Shown: one piece after another, positions 9,233 to 18,251 of the stretch
How the letters are laid out: the number at the start of each line of letters is the position of its first letter
Numbering within the stretch: position 1 is the stretch's first letter
Program-made: the position numbers and the translations under genes
NCBI GenBank assembly: GCA_902825215.1
Contig: LR782234.1
Location: 6,031,001-6,095,000 of the forward strand
Source: Pseudomonas fluorescens
GTDB lineage: Bacteria; Pseudomonadota; Gammaproteobacteria; Pseudomonadales; Pseudomonadaceae
Reading direction: 5' to 3'
Length of the DNA: 64,000 bases
Notes under the pieces: generated by a model
The model's input: only the letters and a program-made list of their open reading frames with translations
Told to the model about the DNA's origin: nothing
Databases searched by the model: none

Positions 9233-10306
9233 TCAAGCCTCGGAATAGAGCCTTGGCACCCGGCGCAGGTTGCAGAAGATCTGATAGGGGATGGTCTCCG
9301 CCCACTGCGCCACGTCGCTGGCGAGGATGTTCTTGCCCCACAACTCGACGGTCGAACCGAGGCCGGCCTCCGGCACGTCGGTGAGGTCAATGCACAGCAT
9401 GTCCATCGACACGCGCCCCAACAGACGGCTGCGCTGACCAGCCACCAGCACCGGCGTGCCGGTCGGCGCCTGACGTGGATAGCCATCGGCATAACCCATG
9501 GCGACCACGCCGATGCGCATCGGCTTGTCGGTGATGAATTTTGCGCCGTAACCGATCGGCTCACCGGCCGGCAACTCACGGACACTGATGACTTTCGATT
9601 CCAGGGTCATCACCGGTTGCAGGCGTTCAGCGACGGCGTTGGCTTCTTCGAACGGGGTCGCGCCGTAGAGCATGATGCCAGGGCGAACCCAATCGCTTTG
9701 GATGTCTGGCCAGCCAAGCACCGCAGGCGAATTGCGCAGGCTGACTTGTGCCGCCAGGCCCTGGCGCGCTGCCTCGAATACGGCCACCTGATCGGCGCTG
9801 CTTTGCGCGTGCAGTTCATCGGCACGGGCGAAGTGGCTCATCAACACGATGTTCGCCACTTTGCCGCTGGCCAGCAGGCGCTGATAGGCGGCCGGGTAGT
9901 CTTTTGGGTGCAGGCCGACACGGTGCATGCCGGAGTCGAGCTTCAACCACACCGTGATCGGTTTGCTCGACGCAGCCTGCTCGATGGCTTCGAGCTGCCA
10001 CAGCGAATGCACCACGCACCAGAAATCATGCTCAACGATCAGCGCCAGCTCATCCGCCTCGAAGAAACCTTCCAGCAGCAACACCGGCGCGCGAATACCG
10101 GCCGCGCGCAACTCCAGCGCCTCTTCGATGCACGCCACGGCAAACCCGTCGGCCTCGGCTTCCAGCGCCTGTGCGCAACGCACCGCGCCATGGCCGTAGG
10201 CGTCTGCCTTGATCACCGCCAGCGCTTTCGCGCCGGTGACTTCGCGGGCAATTCGGTAGTTGTGGCGCAGGGCTTGAAGGTCAATCAGGGCACGGGCAGG
10301 ACGCAT
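9233..10306 (-). CDS. dadX: Alanine racemase, catabolic type
   Basis: 357 residues. It is a PLP-dependent enzyme interconverting L- and D-alanine. The PLP lysine lies in VIKADAYGHG near residue 34, and the catalytic tyrosine is in the GYADGYPR region. It is the third gene of the dadA-ridA-alr unit on the minus strand, so its role is to turn L-Ala into D-Ala for oxidation by DadA while also supplying D-Ala for the cell wall. ATG 10306 starts at the conserved MRPARALIDLQAL. The upstream ribosome-binding site is weak, and a hairpin lies in the 94-bp gap from ridA. The symbol alr would be equally valid. Confidence 0.93.
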   Translation of the reverse strand: MRPARALIDLQALRHNYRIAREVTGAKALAVIKADAYGHGAVRCAQALEAEADGFAVACIEEALELRAAGIRAPVLLLEGFFEADELALIVEHDFWCVVHSLWQLEAIEQAASSKPITVWLKLDSGMHRVGLHPKDYPAAYQRLLASGKVANIVLMSHFARADELHAQSSADQVAVFEAARQGLAAQVSLRNSPAVLGWPDIQSDWVRPGIMLYGATPFEEANAVAERLQPVMTLESKVISVRELPAGEPIGYGAKFITDKPMRIGVVAMGYADGYPRQAPTGTPVLVAGQRSRLLGRVSMDMLCIDLTDVPEAGLGSTVELWGKNILASDVAQWAETIPYQIFCNLRRVPRLYSEA

Positions 10307-10331
10307 GGCGGCGGACTTCTAGGCGGTCATG

Positions 10332-10359
10332 GAAGAAAAACCGGCGCCGACTGGCGGCG
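10332..10359 (-). terminator. Possible attenuator between ridA and alr
   Basis: On the minus strand a CGCCG-ccagt-CGGCG stem is followed by CCGGTTTTTC. It would reduce read-through into the racemase gene and so set its level below dadA. The structure is short, so this is tentative. Confidence 0.4.
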
Positions 10360-10400
10360 TGAACCACCAACAGCGCCGGGAGAGGGATCCTTGTTACGGC

Positions 10401-10754
10401 TTACGGCAGCGCAGCGACGATGGAGATCTCAACGAGGATGCTCGGCTTGGCCATTTTCGCTTCGACAGTGGCACGCGCCGGCGCGGCGCCCTTGGGCAGC
10501 CACTGGTCCCACACCGAGTTCATCCCGGCAAAGTGCGCCTCGATGTCGTTCAGGTAGATCGTCGCCGAGAGCAGATGCTGTTTGTCGGTGCCGGCCAGAT
10601 CGAGCAGACGCTCGATATTGGCCAGTACGTCGCGGGTCTGCTGTTCAATCCCGGCATCGAAGTCGTCGCCGACCTGCCCGGCCAGGTACACCGTACCGTT
10701 GTGGCTGACGATCTGACTCATGCGCTCATTGGTGAGCTGGCGCTGGATTGACAT
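10401..10754 (-). CDS. RidA family enamine/imine deaminase
   Basis: 117 residues starting at MSIQRQLTNERMSQ. RidA proteins hydrolyse reactive imines/enamines to ketoacids and ammonia. The YjgF/RidA pattern is visible (VYLAGQVGDDFDAGIEQQT, then ATVEAKMAKPSILVEI). The ATG at 10754 has AGGAG eight bases upstream and lies 29 bp inside the 3' end of dadA, so translation is probably coupled. Longer versions of the frame start inside dadA without a ribosome-binding site. DadA makes 2-iminopropanoate from D-alanine, which is a RidA substrate, so the pairing makes chemical sense. A second RidA lies at 38275. Confidence 0.9.
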   Translation of the reverse strand: MSIQRQLTNERMSQIVSHNGTVYLAGQVGDDFDAGIEQQTRDVLANIERLLDLAGTDKQHLLSATIYLNDIEAHFAGMNSVWDQWLPKGAAPARATVEAKMAKPSILVEISIVAALP

Positions 10755-12030
10755 GTTTTGCGGACTCCTGGGTCTGGTTGCCGTAACGGGAAATATCGAG
10801 GCCTTCGGCACTGATCTGCGGTTTTTTCTTCGCCATCAGATCGGCCAGCAAACGCCCGGAACCGCACGCCATGGTCCAACCCAGGGTGCCGTGACCGGTG
10901 TTGAGGAACAGATTCTTGAACGGTGTGGCGCCAACGATCGGCGTGCCGTCCGGCGTGGTCGGCCGCAGACCGGTCCAGAAACTTGCCTCGGCCAGATTGC
11001 CGCCCTGAGGATAAAGGTCGTTGACGATCATCTCCAGGGTTTCGCGCCGACGCGGGTTCAGCGACAGGTCAAAACCGGCGATCTCGGCCATGCCACCAAC
11101 GCGGATGCGGTTGTCGAACCGGGTAATTGCAACCTTGTAGGTCTCGTCAAGAATGGTCGAGGTCGGCGCCATGTCCGGGTTGGTGATCGGCACGGTCAGC
11201 GAGTAACCCTTGAGCGGATATACCGGGGCCTTGATGCCCAGCGGCTTGAGCAATTGCGGCGAGTAGCTGCCCAGCGCCAGTACGTAGCGATCAGCGGTTT
11301 CCAGTTTGCCGTCGATCCACACGCCATTGATGCGGTCACCGGCGTAATCGAGTTTCTGGATGTCCTGGCCGAAGCGGAATTCCACACCGAGCTTGCGCGC
11401 CATTTCGGCGAGACGCGTGGTGAAAATCTGGCAGTCGCCGGTCTGGTCGTTCGGCAAGCGCAGGGCGCCGGCGAGAATATCGGTGACGCCGGCCAGCGCC
11501 GGTTCGACGCGGGCAATGCCGGCGCGATCAAGGACTTCGAACGGTACGCCGGAGTCTTTCAGCACGGCGATGTCCTTGGCGGCGTTATCCAGTTGCGCCT
11601 GGGTGCGGAACAACTGCGTAGTGCCGAGGCTGCGGCCTTCGTAGGCAATGCCGGTTTCGGCGCGCAGTTCGTCGAGGCAGTCGCGGCTGTACTCTGACAG
11701 TCGCACCATGCGCTCCTTGTTCACCGCATAGCGGCTGGCGGTGCAGTTGCGCAGCATCTGCGCCATCCACAGGTACTGGTCGATGTCGGCGGTGGCCTTG
11801 ATTGCCAGCGGTGCGTGGCGTTGCAACAGCCACTTGATCGCCTTGAGCGGGACGCCCGGCGCGGCCCACGGCGAGGCGTAGCCCGGCGAGACCTGGCCGG
11901 CGTTGGCGAAACTGGTCTCCATGGCCGCGGCGGGCTGCCGGTCGACCACCACCACTTCAAACCCGGCACGGGCCAGATAGTAAGCACTGGCGGTACCGAT
12001 GACGCCGCTACCCAAGACCATGACGCGCAT
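10726..12030 (-). CDS. dadA: D-amino acid dehydrogenase, small subunit type
   Basis: 434 residues, close to the 432 of E. coli DadA. The N-terminal dinucleotide fold MRVMVLGSGVIGTASAYYLA binds FAD. The C-terminal part has the family motif GLRPTTPDGTPIVG and the closing NTGHGTLGWTMACGSG. It oxidises D-alanine and other D-amino acids to 2-oxo acids and passes electrons to the respiratory chain at the inner membrane. The start at 12030 is supported by GAGGGA upstream and by the flavin motif beginning at residue 1. It overlaps ridA and is divergent from lrp, which very likely controls it. Confidence 0.96.
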   Translation of the reverse strand: MRVMVLGSGVIGTASAYYLARAGFEVVVVDRQPAAAMETSFANAGQVSPGYASPWAAPGVPLKAIKWLLQRHAPLAIKATADIDQYLWMAQMLRNCTASRYAVNKERMVRLSEYSRDCLDELRAETGIAYEGRSLGTTQLFRTQAQLDNAAKDIAVLKDSGVPFEVLDRAGIARVEPALAGVTDILAGALRLPNDQTGDCQIFTTRLAEMARKLGVEFRFGQDIQKLDYAGDRINGVWIDGKLETADRYVLALGSYSPQLLKPLGIKAPVYPLKGYSLTVPITNPDMAPTSTILDETYKVAITRFDNRIRVGGMAEIAGFDLSLNPRRRETLEMIVNDLYPQGGNLAEASFWTGLRPTTPDGTPIVGATPFKNLFLNTGHGTLGWTMACGSGRLLADLMAKKKPQISAEGLDISRYGNQTQESAKHVNPAPAHQ

Positions 12031-12184
12031 TTTCAATCCCTCATCGCGGCTTTGTGCCGAGCTGTGTTGTTCGAGCAATGATGCGCGCAGTGTAAAAAAG
12101 AAACGCCAGTGCTTTTCACTATATAAGCGCCTATATTTGGCGACAATTCTCGGCAAAAACCCTTTTCACGGAGGCGCATCCCCT
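12031..12184. promoter_or_regulatory. Divergent dadA/lrp control region
   Basis: 154 bp between divergent genes. The right half is AT-rich, with TATATAAG and GCGCCTATATTTGGCG (an imperfect inverted repeat around 12127-12142). Lrp-type activators bind such regions to switch on dad genes with L-alanine and to regulate themselves. I assign the whole interval rather than a defined operator. Confidence 0.6.
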
Positions 12185-12673
12185 ATGCGGACCAACACCC
12201 AGACCAAGCGCGAGCTGGACAAGATCGACCGCAACATCCTGCGGATCCTGCAGGCAGACGGGCGCATTTCGTTTACCGAACTGGGGGAAAAGGTCGGTCT
12301 CTCCACCACGCCCTGCACCGAGCGCGTGCGGCGTCTGGAGCGCGAAGGAATCATCATGGGCTACAACGCCCGGCTCAATCCGCAGCATCTGAAGGGTAGC
12401 CTGCTGGTGTTCGTCGAGATCAGCCTCGACTACAAATCCGGCGACACTTTCGAAGAGTTCCGACGCGCGGTGCTGAAATTGCCCCACGTACTGGAATGTC
12501 ATCTGGTGTCAGGGGATTTCGATTATCTGGTGAAGGCACGGATTTCCGAGATGGCCTCGTACCGCAAATTGCTTGGCGACATACTGTTGAAGCTGCCGCA
12601 TGTGCGCGAATCAAAGAGCTACATCGTCATGGAAGAAGTCAAAGAGAGCCTGTGCCTGCCGATTCCTGACTGA
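12185..12673 (+). CDS. lrp: Lrp/AsnC family transcriptional regulator
   Basis: 162 residues. The N-terminal helix-turn-helix (ELDKIDRNILRILQADGR, then FTELGEKVGLSTTPCTERV) and the C-terminal RAM/ACT ligand domain (about 75-155, with SGDFDYLVKARI) are both complete. The protein is the size and shape of Lrp and of P. aeruginosa DadR. ATG 12185 follows CGGAGG; longer frames running into the divergent promoter are not credible. Its place opposite dadA argues that it is the alanine-responsive activator of the dad operon. A perfect palindrome follows the gene. Confidence 0.95.
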   Translation: MRTNTQTKRELDKIDRNILRILQADGRISFTELGEKVGLSTTPCTERVRRLEREGIIMGYNARLNPQHLKGSLLVFVEISLDYKSGDTFEEFRRAVLKLPHVLECHLVSGDFDYLVKARISEMASYRKLLGDILLKLPHVRESKSYIVMEEVKESLCLPIPD

Positions 12674-12683
12674 TCACCGCAAT

Positions 12684-12714
12684 GATCGTTCCCACGCAGA
12701 GCGTGGGAACGATC
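12684..12714. repeat. Perfect palindrome, GATCGTTCCCACGC family
   Basis: Two 14-bp arms (GATCGTTCCCACGC / GCGTGGGAACGATC) around AGA. It lies between the convergent lrp and YkgJ-like genes and probably also stops both transcripts. Related longer elements lie at 14537, 47645 and 48230. Confidence 0.9.
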
Positions 12715-12716
12715 GC

Positions 12717-13070
12717 TTACACCAACACCTGCCGATTCGCCGCCATGTACTCAAAAATCTGCTTCTCCACCCGCGGATGAATCAGCTCTACCGGCCGCTG
12801 CTCATTCGGGCAAGGCAGAGTTTTGGTCGTACCAAACAACCGGCAGATCAACGGCCGTTCCTCATATACCGTGCAGCCATCCGGCCCCAGGTGTACGCAG
12901 TTCAGTTCTTGCATCGCCGCGTCCTGCTCGGCGCGGGTCTTGCGCGGCAGTCGGGCCATTTCCTCGGGCGACGTGGTCACCGGCCCGCAGCAGTCGTGGC
13001 AGCCGGGGACGCACTCGAACGAGGGAATCTGCTGACGCAACGTGCGGATTTTCTGACTGTTGCAGCTCAT
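12717..13070 (-). CDS. YkgJ family cysteine-cluster protein
   Basis: 117 residues with conserved cysteines: FECVPGCHDCCGP near the N-terminus, then CVHLGPDGCTVYEERPLICRLFG and a final CPNE. This is the CxxxCxxCC...C pattern of the YkgJ (UPF0153) zinc- or iron-binding family, whose function is unknown. ATG 13070 (MSCNSQKIRT) is preferred; the upstream alternative is a GTG with no ribosome-binding site. It is a stand-alone gene between lrp and the FAD oxidoreductase. Confidence 0.82.
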   Translation of the reverse strand: MSCNSQKIRTLRQQIPSFECVPGCHDCCGPVTTSPEEMARLPRKTRAEQDAAMQELNCVHLGPDGCTVYEERPLICRLFGTTKTLPCPNEQRPVELIHPRVEKQIFEYMAANRQVLV

Positions 13071-13214
13071 CGAAACAGTGACCGAGGGGAATGGATGGCA
13101 ATTGTGCCGCAAAAGGCCTGAGCCAGACACCGTACGCCGACCAATGTTGCCCGTGTTCAGCCGTGCGGCTTATGCTCCGGCAAATTTTCTCGACGCCGCC
13201 TCAGGATGACGCCC

Positions 13215-14525
13215 ATGACCGCCCGCGCCCACACTTTCGCGAGCCAACCCCACGCCGCCTCTTACTACGCCGCCAGCAGCCTGCCGCAGCCTGACCATCC
13301 GCGGCTGCAAGGTGAAGTGCTGGCCGACGTCTGCGTGGTCGGTGGCGGGTTTTCCGGGTTGAACACCGCGCTGGAGCTGGCTGAGCGCGGCTTCAGCGTC
13401 GTCCTGCTGGAGGCGCACCGGATCGGTTGGGGCGCCAGCGGGCGCAACGGCGGCCAGCTGATTCGCGGCGTTGGTCATGGCCTCGATCAATTTGCCAACG
13501 TCGTCGGCACCGACGGCGTGCGGGCGATGAAACTGATGGGCCTGGAAGCGGTGGAGATCGTTCGCCAGCGCGTCGAGCGTTTCCAGATCGCCTGCGATTT
13601 GACCTGGGGTTACTGCGACCTGGCTAACAAGCCATCTGATCTGCAGGGCTTTGTCGAGGATGTCGAAGAGCTGCGCAGCCTTGGCTATCGCCACGAAACC
13701 CGGCTGTTGCAAGCCAATGAGATGCACACCGTGGTCGGCTCCAGACGCTACGTTGGCGGTTTGATCGACATGGGCTCCGGGCATTTGCACCCGCTGAATC
13801 TGGCGCTCGGCGAAGCCGCAGCGGCGCAACAATTGGGGGTGAAGCTGTTCGAGCACTCGGCGGCGATCCGCATCGATTACGGCACCGAAGTGAAGGTGCA
13901 CACGGAACAGGGTTCGGTACGGGCGAAGACCCTGGTGCTGGGCTGCAACGCCTATCTGAATGATCTGAATCCGCAGCTCAGCGGCAAAGTCCTGCCGGCC
14001 GGCAGCTATATCATTGCCACCGAACCACTGAGCGAAGAGCAGGCACGCAGCCTGCTGCCGCAGAACATGGCGGTCTGCGACCAGCGTGTCACGGTGGATT
14101 ACTTCCGGCTCTCGGCTGATCGACGCCTGTTGTTCGGCGGCGCCTGCCATTACTCGGGCCGTGATCCGAAAGACATCGCCGCGTATATGCAGCCGAAGAT
14201 GCTCGAGGTGTTCCCGCAACTCGCCGGGGTGAAGATCGATTACCAGTGGGGAGGGATGATCGGCATCGGCGCCAACCGCTTGCCGCAGATTGGCCGCCTC
14301 ACCGATCAACCGAATGTGTATTACGCCCAGGCTTACGCCGGGCACGGCGTCAATGCCACGCACCTGGCGGGCAAACTGCTGGCCGAGGCGATCAGTGGGC
14401 AACAGGGTGGGGGTTTTGATCTGTTTGCCAAAGTGCCGCACATCACCTTCCCCGGCGGCAAGCATTTGCGCTCGCCGTTATTGGCGTTGGGGATGTTGTG
14501 GCATCGGATGAAAGAATTGCTCTGA
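13215..14525 (+). CDS. FAD-dependent oxidoreductase (DAO family), PauB-like
   Basis: About 436 residues. A dinucleotide-binding motif (VCVVGGGFSGLNTALELAE) sits near residue 38, and the C-terminal AYAGHGVNATHLAGKLLAE is typical of the gamma-glutamylputrescine oxidase (PuuB/PauB) group of amine oxidases. Such enzymes oxidise gamma-glutamyl-polyamines to aldehydes, the step before a PauC-type dehydrogenase, and one lies at 19582. ATG 13215 has CAGGA eight bases upstream; the ATG at 13206 has its ribosome-binding site immediately adjacent and is less likely. Substrate is inferred from family and location. Confidence 0.85.
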   Translation: MTARAHTFASQPHAASYYAASSLPQPDHPRLQGEVLADVCVVGGGFSGLNTALELAERGFSVVLLEAHRIGWGASGRNGGQLIRGVGHGLDQFANVVGTDGVRAMKLMGLEAVEIVRQRVERFQIACDLTWGYCDLANKPSDLQGFVEDVEELRSLGYRHETRLLQANEMHTVVGSRRYVGGLIDMGSGHLHPLNLALGEAAAAQQLGVKLFEHSAAIRIDYGTEVKVHTEQGSVRAKTLVLGCNAYLNDLNPQLSGKVLPAGSYIIATEPLSEEQARSLLPQNMAVCDQRVTVDYFRLSADRRLLFGGACHYSGRDPKDIAAYMQPKMLEVFPQLAGVKIDYQWGGMIGIGANRLPQIGRLTDQPNVYYAQAYAGHGVNATHLAGKLLAEAISGQQGGGFDLFAKVPHITFPGGKHLRSPLLALGMLWHRMKELL

Positions 14526-14536
14526 CAGCTTTTAGA

Positions 14537-14641
14537 GATCGTTCCCACGCTCTGCGCGGGAATGCATCCAGCGACGCTCTGCGTCACAGCGGACGCGGAG
14601 CGTCCGGGGGCGGCGTTCCCACGCAGAGCGTGGGAACGATC
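14537..14641. repeat. Composite palindromic element, GATCGTTCCCACGC family
   Basis: The outer arms are GATCGTTCCCACGC (left) and GCGTGGGAACGATC (right). Inside are two smaller hairpins, GACGCTCTGCGTC and GGACGCGGAGCGTCC. It lies between the convergent oxidoreductase and DUF1127 genes. Confidence 0.88.
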
Positions 14642-14661
14642 AGTGACGGACGATACAGATC

Positions 14662-14904
14662 TCAGATCCGCCAGAACGGCTTCAACCCCTCTTCCAGTGC
14701 CTGCTCACGGGTCAGGCCGATGTCCTTGAGCTGATCCGCCGTCAGCGCCAGCAACGCCTTGCGCGTATGCAGGCGGTGCCACAACAGACCCCAGCGACTC
14801 AGGCCGGACGGTGCATTGCGCAGTTCATTGCGCGCCCGTTCCTTCTGCCCTGCCGCCAGTTCCTGACTGTGTAACGTCAGCCGCACATCGCTCAAGCCGT
14901 TCAT
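14662..14904 (-). CDS. DUF1127 domain small protein
   Basis: 80 residues. The C-terminal half (WGLLWHRLHTRKALLALTADQLKDIGLTREQALEEGLKPFWRI) is the DUF1127/YjiS pattern: a basic W-x-x-R helix and then a short L-x-D-I-G-L motif. Small DUF1127 proteins influence RNA turnover and phosphate or carbon metabolism in other bacteria. The gene is divergent from the MocR regulator at 15080, with which it shares 175 bp of AT-rich promoter DNA, so the regulator may control it. Confidence 0.85.
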   Translation of the reverse strand: MNGLSDVRLTLHSQELAAGQKERARNELRNAPSGLSRWGLLWHRLHTRKALLALTADQLKDIGLTREQALEEGLKPFWRI

Positions 14905-15079
14905 TTTTGTCGCTCCTGTTTACTTGGGTAGCCAGAGATTCCATGATGCGCGGGCGGGCAAAAGCATTACAGATTCAAAAAACCTGTATTAACTCCATAC
15001 AGATTCATAGATCTGCCGACTGAATGATCAATTTTTGCCGCATCTGTACTGGTTTTCACCAAGACGCATCGAGGCCACC

Positions 15080-16501
15080 ATGACTCTGTATGTAAACCTT
15101 GCCGAATTGCTCGGCACCCGCATCGAACAGGGCTTCTATCGGCCCGGCGACCGCTTGCCCTCGGTGCGCGCCTTGAGCGTCGAGCACGGAGTCAGTCTGA
15201 GCACGGTGCAGCAGGCCTATCGCATGCTCGAAGACAGCGGCCTCGCCACGCCGAAACCCAAGTCCGGCTACTTTGTCCCGGTCGGTCGCGAACTGCCGGA
15301 GTTGCCTGCGGTGGGCCGCCCGGCGCAACGGCCGGTGGAGATTTCGCAATGGGATCAGGTGCTGGAGTTGATCCGCGCGGTGCCGCGCAAGGACGTCGTG
15401 CAATTGGGGCGCGGCATGCCCGACGTTGGCTCGCCAACGATGAAACCGCTGCTGCGCGGCCTGGCGCGAATCAGCCGGCGGCAGGACATGCCCGGCCTGT
15501 ATTACGACAACATCCACGGCAACCTCGAACTGCGTGAGCAGATCGCGCGGCTGATGCTCGATTCCGGCTGCCAGTTGAGCGCCAGCGATCTGGTGATCAC
15601 CACCGGTTGCCACGAGGCGCTGTCCACCAGCATCCATGCGATCTGCGAACCGGGTGACATCGTCGCAGTGGACTCGCCAAGCTTCCACGGCGCCATGCAA
15701 ACGCTCAAAGGCCTGGGCATGAAGGCGCTGGAAATCCCTACTGACCCGCTCACCGGGATCAGCCTCGACGCGCTGGAACTGGCCCTCGAGCAATGGCCGA
15801 TCAAGGCCATTCAGCTCACGCCCAACTGCAATAACCCGCTCGGCTACGTCATGCCCGAGTCGCGCAAACGTGCGCTGCTGACGCTGGCCCAGCGCTTTGA
15901 CGTCGCGATCATCGAAGACGATGTGTATGGCGAGCTGGCGTATTCCTACCCGCGTCCGCGCACGATCAAATCCTTCGACGAAGACGGCCGCGTATTGCTG
16001 TGCAGCTCGTTTTCCAAGACTCTGGCGCCGGGGCTGCGCATCGGTTGGGTCGCACCCGGCCGTTACCTGGAGCGGCTGCTGCACATGAAATACATCAGCA
16101 CCGGCTCGACCGCGCCGCAGCCGCAGATTGCCATCGCCGAATTTCTCAAGGCCGGCCACTTCGAACCGCACTTGCGGCGCATGCGCATGCAATACCAGCG
16201 CAATCGCGATGCGATGATCGACTGGGTCACGCGCTATTTTCCCGCCGGCACCCGCGCCAGTCGCCCGCAGGGCAGTTTCATGCTCTGGGTCGAACTGCCG
16301 GAAGGTTTCGACACGCTGAAACTGAATAGGGCGCTGCACGATCAGGGCGTACAGATCGCCGTCGGCAGCATCTTTTCCGCCTCGGGCAAATACCGCAATT
16401 GCCTGCGGATGAACTACGCTGCCAAACCAACGGCACAGATCGAAGACGCGGTGCGCAAGGTCGGCGCCGCCGCGATCAAATTACTCGCCGAGAGCGACTG
16501 A
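15080..16501 (+). CDS. MocR/PdxR-type GntR regulator with aminotransferase domain
   Basis: 473 residues. The N-terminal GntR winged helix (about 1-75, PGDRLPSVRALSVEHGVSLSTVQQAYRML) is joined to a class I aminotransferase-fold domain (about 110-470). The PLP lysine lies in SSFSKTLAPGLRIGW, and the Asn/Asp pocket in TPNCNNPLG and IEDDVYGEL. MocR proteins use PLP adducts as effectors rather than carrying out catalysis. ATG 15080 is preceded by GAGG. The frame could be read from 15035, but that lacks a ribosome-binding site. It is divergent from the DUF1127 gene, an arrangement seen in other pseudomonads. Confidence 0.92.
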   Translation: MTLYVNLAELLGTRIEQGFYRPGDRLPSVRALSVEHGVSLSTVQQAYRMLEDSGLATPKPKSGYFVPVGRELPELPAVGRPAQRPVEISQWDQVLELIRAVPRKDVVQLGRGMPDVGSPTMKPLLRGLARISRRQDMPGLYYDNIHGNLELREQIARLMLDSGCQLSASDLVITTGCHEALSTSIHAICEPGDIVAVDSPSFHGAMQTLKGLGMKALEIPTDPLTGISLDALELALEQWPIKAIQLTPNCNNPLGYVMPESRKRALLTLAQRFDVAIIEDDVYGELAYSYPRPRTIKSFDEDGRVLLCSSFSKTLAPGLRIGWVAPGRYLERLLHMKYISTGSTAPQPQIAIAEFLKAGHFEPHLRRMRMQYQRNRDAMIDWVTRYFPAGTRASRPQGSFMLWVELPEGFDTLKLNRALHDQGVQIAVGSIFSASGKYRNCLRMNYAAKPTAQIEDAVRKVGAAAIKLLAESD

Positions 16502-16562
16502 CCTTTTTTGCGTGCCCGGCGTCCAAAATGCCGACCTTAGCCGCCAACCGGAACGATCCTAC

Positions 16563-18131
16563 GTGAGCCTCAGACAGCCCCTACTCGCCTTGCTGTTACT
16601 CGCCTCGTTCCTGAGCGGCTGCGCCAGCCTCGATGTGCCGCGCGAACCGAGCCAGGCCTTGCCGGCGTCGGACTCGGCTTTTGGTCGTTCGATTCAGGCT
16701 CAGGCCGCGCCCTACCAGGGGCAATCGGGGTTTCGCCTGTTGTCTGACAGCGGCGAAGCATTTACCGCCCGCGCCGAGCTGATTCGCAACGCCCAGGTCA
16801 GCCTCGACTTGCAGTACTACATCGTTCACGACGGCATCAGCACCCGCATGCTGGTGGAGGAAGTGCTCAAGGCCGCCGACCGTGGCGTGCGCGTGCGCAT
16901 ACTGCTCGACGACACCACCAGCGACGGCCTCGATCAGATCATCGCCACCCTGGCGGCGCATCCGCAGATTCAGATTCGCTTGTTCAACCCTTTGCATCTG
17001 GGCCGCAGTACGGGCGTCACGCGGGCGGCGGGACGGCTGTTCAACCTGTCCGTGCAACACCGGCGCATGCACAACAAGTTATGGCTGGCGGACAACAGCG
17101 CGGCGATTGTCGGCGGGCGCAATCTGGGCGACGAGTATTTCGATGCCGAGCCCAACCTGAATTTCACCGACATCGACATGCTCAGCATCGGCCCGGTCGC
17201 CGAGCAGCTCGGGCACAGTTTCGATCAATACTGGAACAGCGCGCTGAGCAAGCCGATCGAGGAATTTCTTTCCGCCAGACCGAGCGCCGCAGACCTGCAG
17301 AACACCCGCACGCGCCTGGAAGAATCGCTGGAAGAAACCCGCAAACAGAATCACGCGCTGTACCAACAGTTGATGAAGTTCAAGACCGACCCGCGCATGG
17401 ACATCTGGCGCAAGGAGCTGATCTGGGCGTGGAATCAGGCGTTGTGGGATGCACCTAGCAAGGTGCTGTCCAAGGGCGAGCCTGATCCGCACCTGCTGCT
17501 GACCACGCAACTGGCGCCGGAACTGACTGGAGTGAGCAAAGAGCTGATCATGATTTCGGCGTATTTCGTGCCGGGTCAGCCGGGGCTGGTCTACCTGACC
17601 GGGCGCGCCGACGCCGGGGTTTCGGTGAATCTGCTGACCAACTCGCTGGAGGCCACCGACGTGCCGGCGGTGCATGGCGGTTACGCGCCGTATCGCAAAG
17701 CGTTGCTGGAGCACGGGGTGAAACTGTATGAACTGCGGCGCCAGCCTGGGGACAACTACGGCAGTGGCCCGCGGGTGTTCTACAGCAAGTCGTTTCGCGG
17801 TTCGGATTCCAGCCTGCACAGCAAGGCGATGATCTTTGATCGGCGCAAATCGTTTATCGGCTCGTTCAACTTCGACCCGCGCTCAGTGCTGTGGAACACC
17901 GAAGTCGGCGTACTGGTCGACAGTCCGGAACTGGCCGAGCATGTACGCGCACTGGCGCTGCAAGGCATGGCGCCGAACCTGAGCTATCAAGCGAAGCTGG
18001 AAAACGGCAAGGTCGTCTGGGTCACCGAGGACAACGGCCAGATGCACACGCTGACCAAGGAACCGGGGAGCTGGTGGCGGCGTTTCAATTCGTGGTTCAG
18101 CACCAGCGTGGGTCTTGAGCGCATGCTGTGA
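16563..18131 (+). CDS. Phospholipase D family lipoprotein
   Basis: 522 residues from GTG 16563. The N-terminus MSLRQPLLALLLLASFLSGC is a lipoprotein signal with lipobox LSGC. Two HKD motifs of the phospholipase D superfamily are present, HRRMHNKLWL...GGRN (about 166-186) and LHSKAMIFDRRKSFIGSFNFD near 420-440. Enzymes of this architecture are cardiolipin-synthase- or PLD-like and act on phospholipids at the envelope. The upstream GTG at 16512 would bury the signal peptide behind 17 polar residues and is rejected. It follows the MocR gene by 61 bp. The substrate is unknown. Confidence 0.88.
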   Translation: MSLRQPLLALLLLASFLSGCASLDVPREPSQALPASDSAFGRSIQAQAAPYQGQSGFRLLSDSGEAFTARAELIRNAQVSLDLQYYIVHDGISTRMLVEEVLKAADRGVRVRILLDDTTSDGLDQIIATLAAHPQIQIRLFNPLHLGRSTGVTRAAGRLFNLSVQHRRMHNKLWLADNSAAIVGGRNLGDEYFDAEPNLNFTDIDMLSIGPVAEQLGHSFDQYWNSALSKPIEEFLSARPSAADLQNTRTRLEESLEETRKQNHALYQQLMKFKTDPRMDIWRKELIWAWNQALWDAPSKVLSKGEPDPHLLLTTQLAPELTGVSKELIMISAYFVPGQPGLVYLTGRADAGVSVNLLTNSLEATDVPAVHGGYAPYRKALLEHGVKLYELRRQPGDNYGSGPRVFYSKSFRGSDSSLHSKAMIFDRRKSFIGSFNFDPRSVLWNTEVGVLVDSPELAEHVRALALQGMAPNLSYQAKLENGKVVWVTEDNGQMHTLTKEPGSWWRRFNSWFSTSVGLERML

Positions 18132-18150
18132 ATCCTTTTGCTGGTGATTC

Positions 18151-18242
18151 TTGTGGGAGCGAGCCTGCTCGCGAAAGCAGTTTCACATCCAGCAAATGAG
18201 CCGACTGATGCACCGCTTTCGCGAGCAGGCTCGCTCCCACAA
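18151..18242. repeat. REPIN (GTGGGAGCGAGCCTGCTCGC family)
   Basis: Inverted pair with arms TTGTGGGAGCGAGCCTGCTC and its reverse complement. It lies between the convergent PLD and MFS genes. Confidence 0.9.
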
Positions 18243-18251
18243 AGGATGCGT

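Noticed and set aside
11999..12184. N-terminal extension of Lrp
   Set aside because: It reads through the divergent dadA promoter and the dadA start; the ATG at 12185 gives the standard Lrp length.
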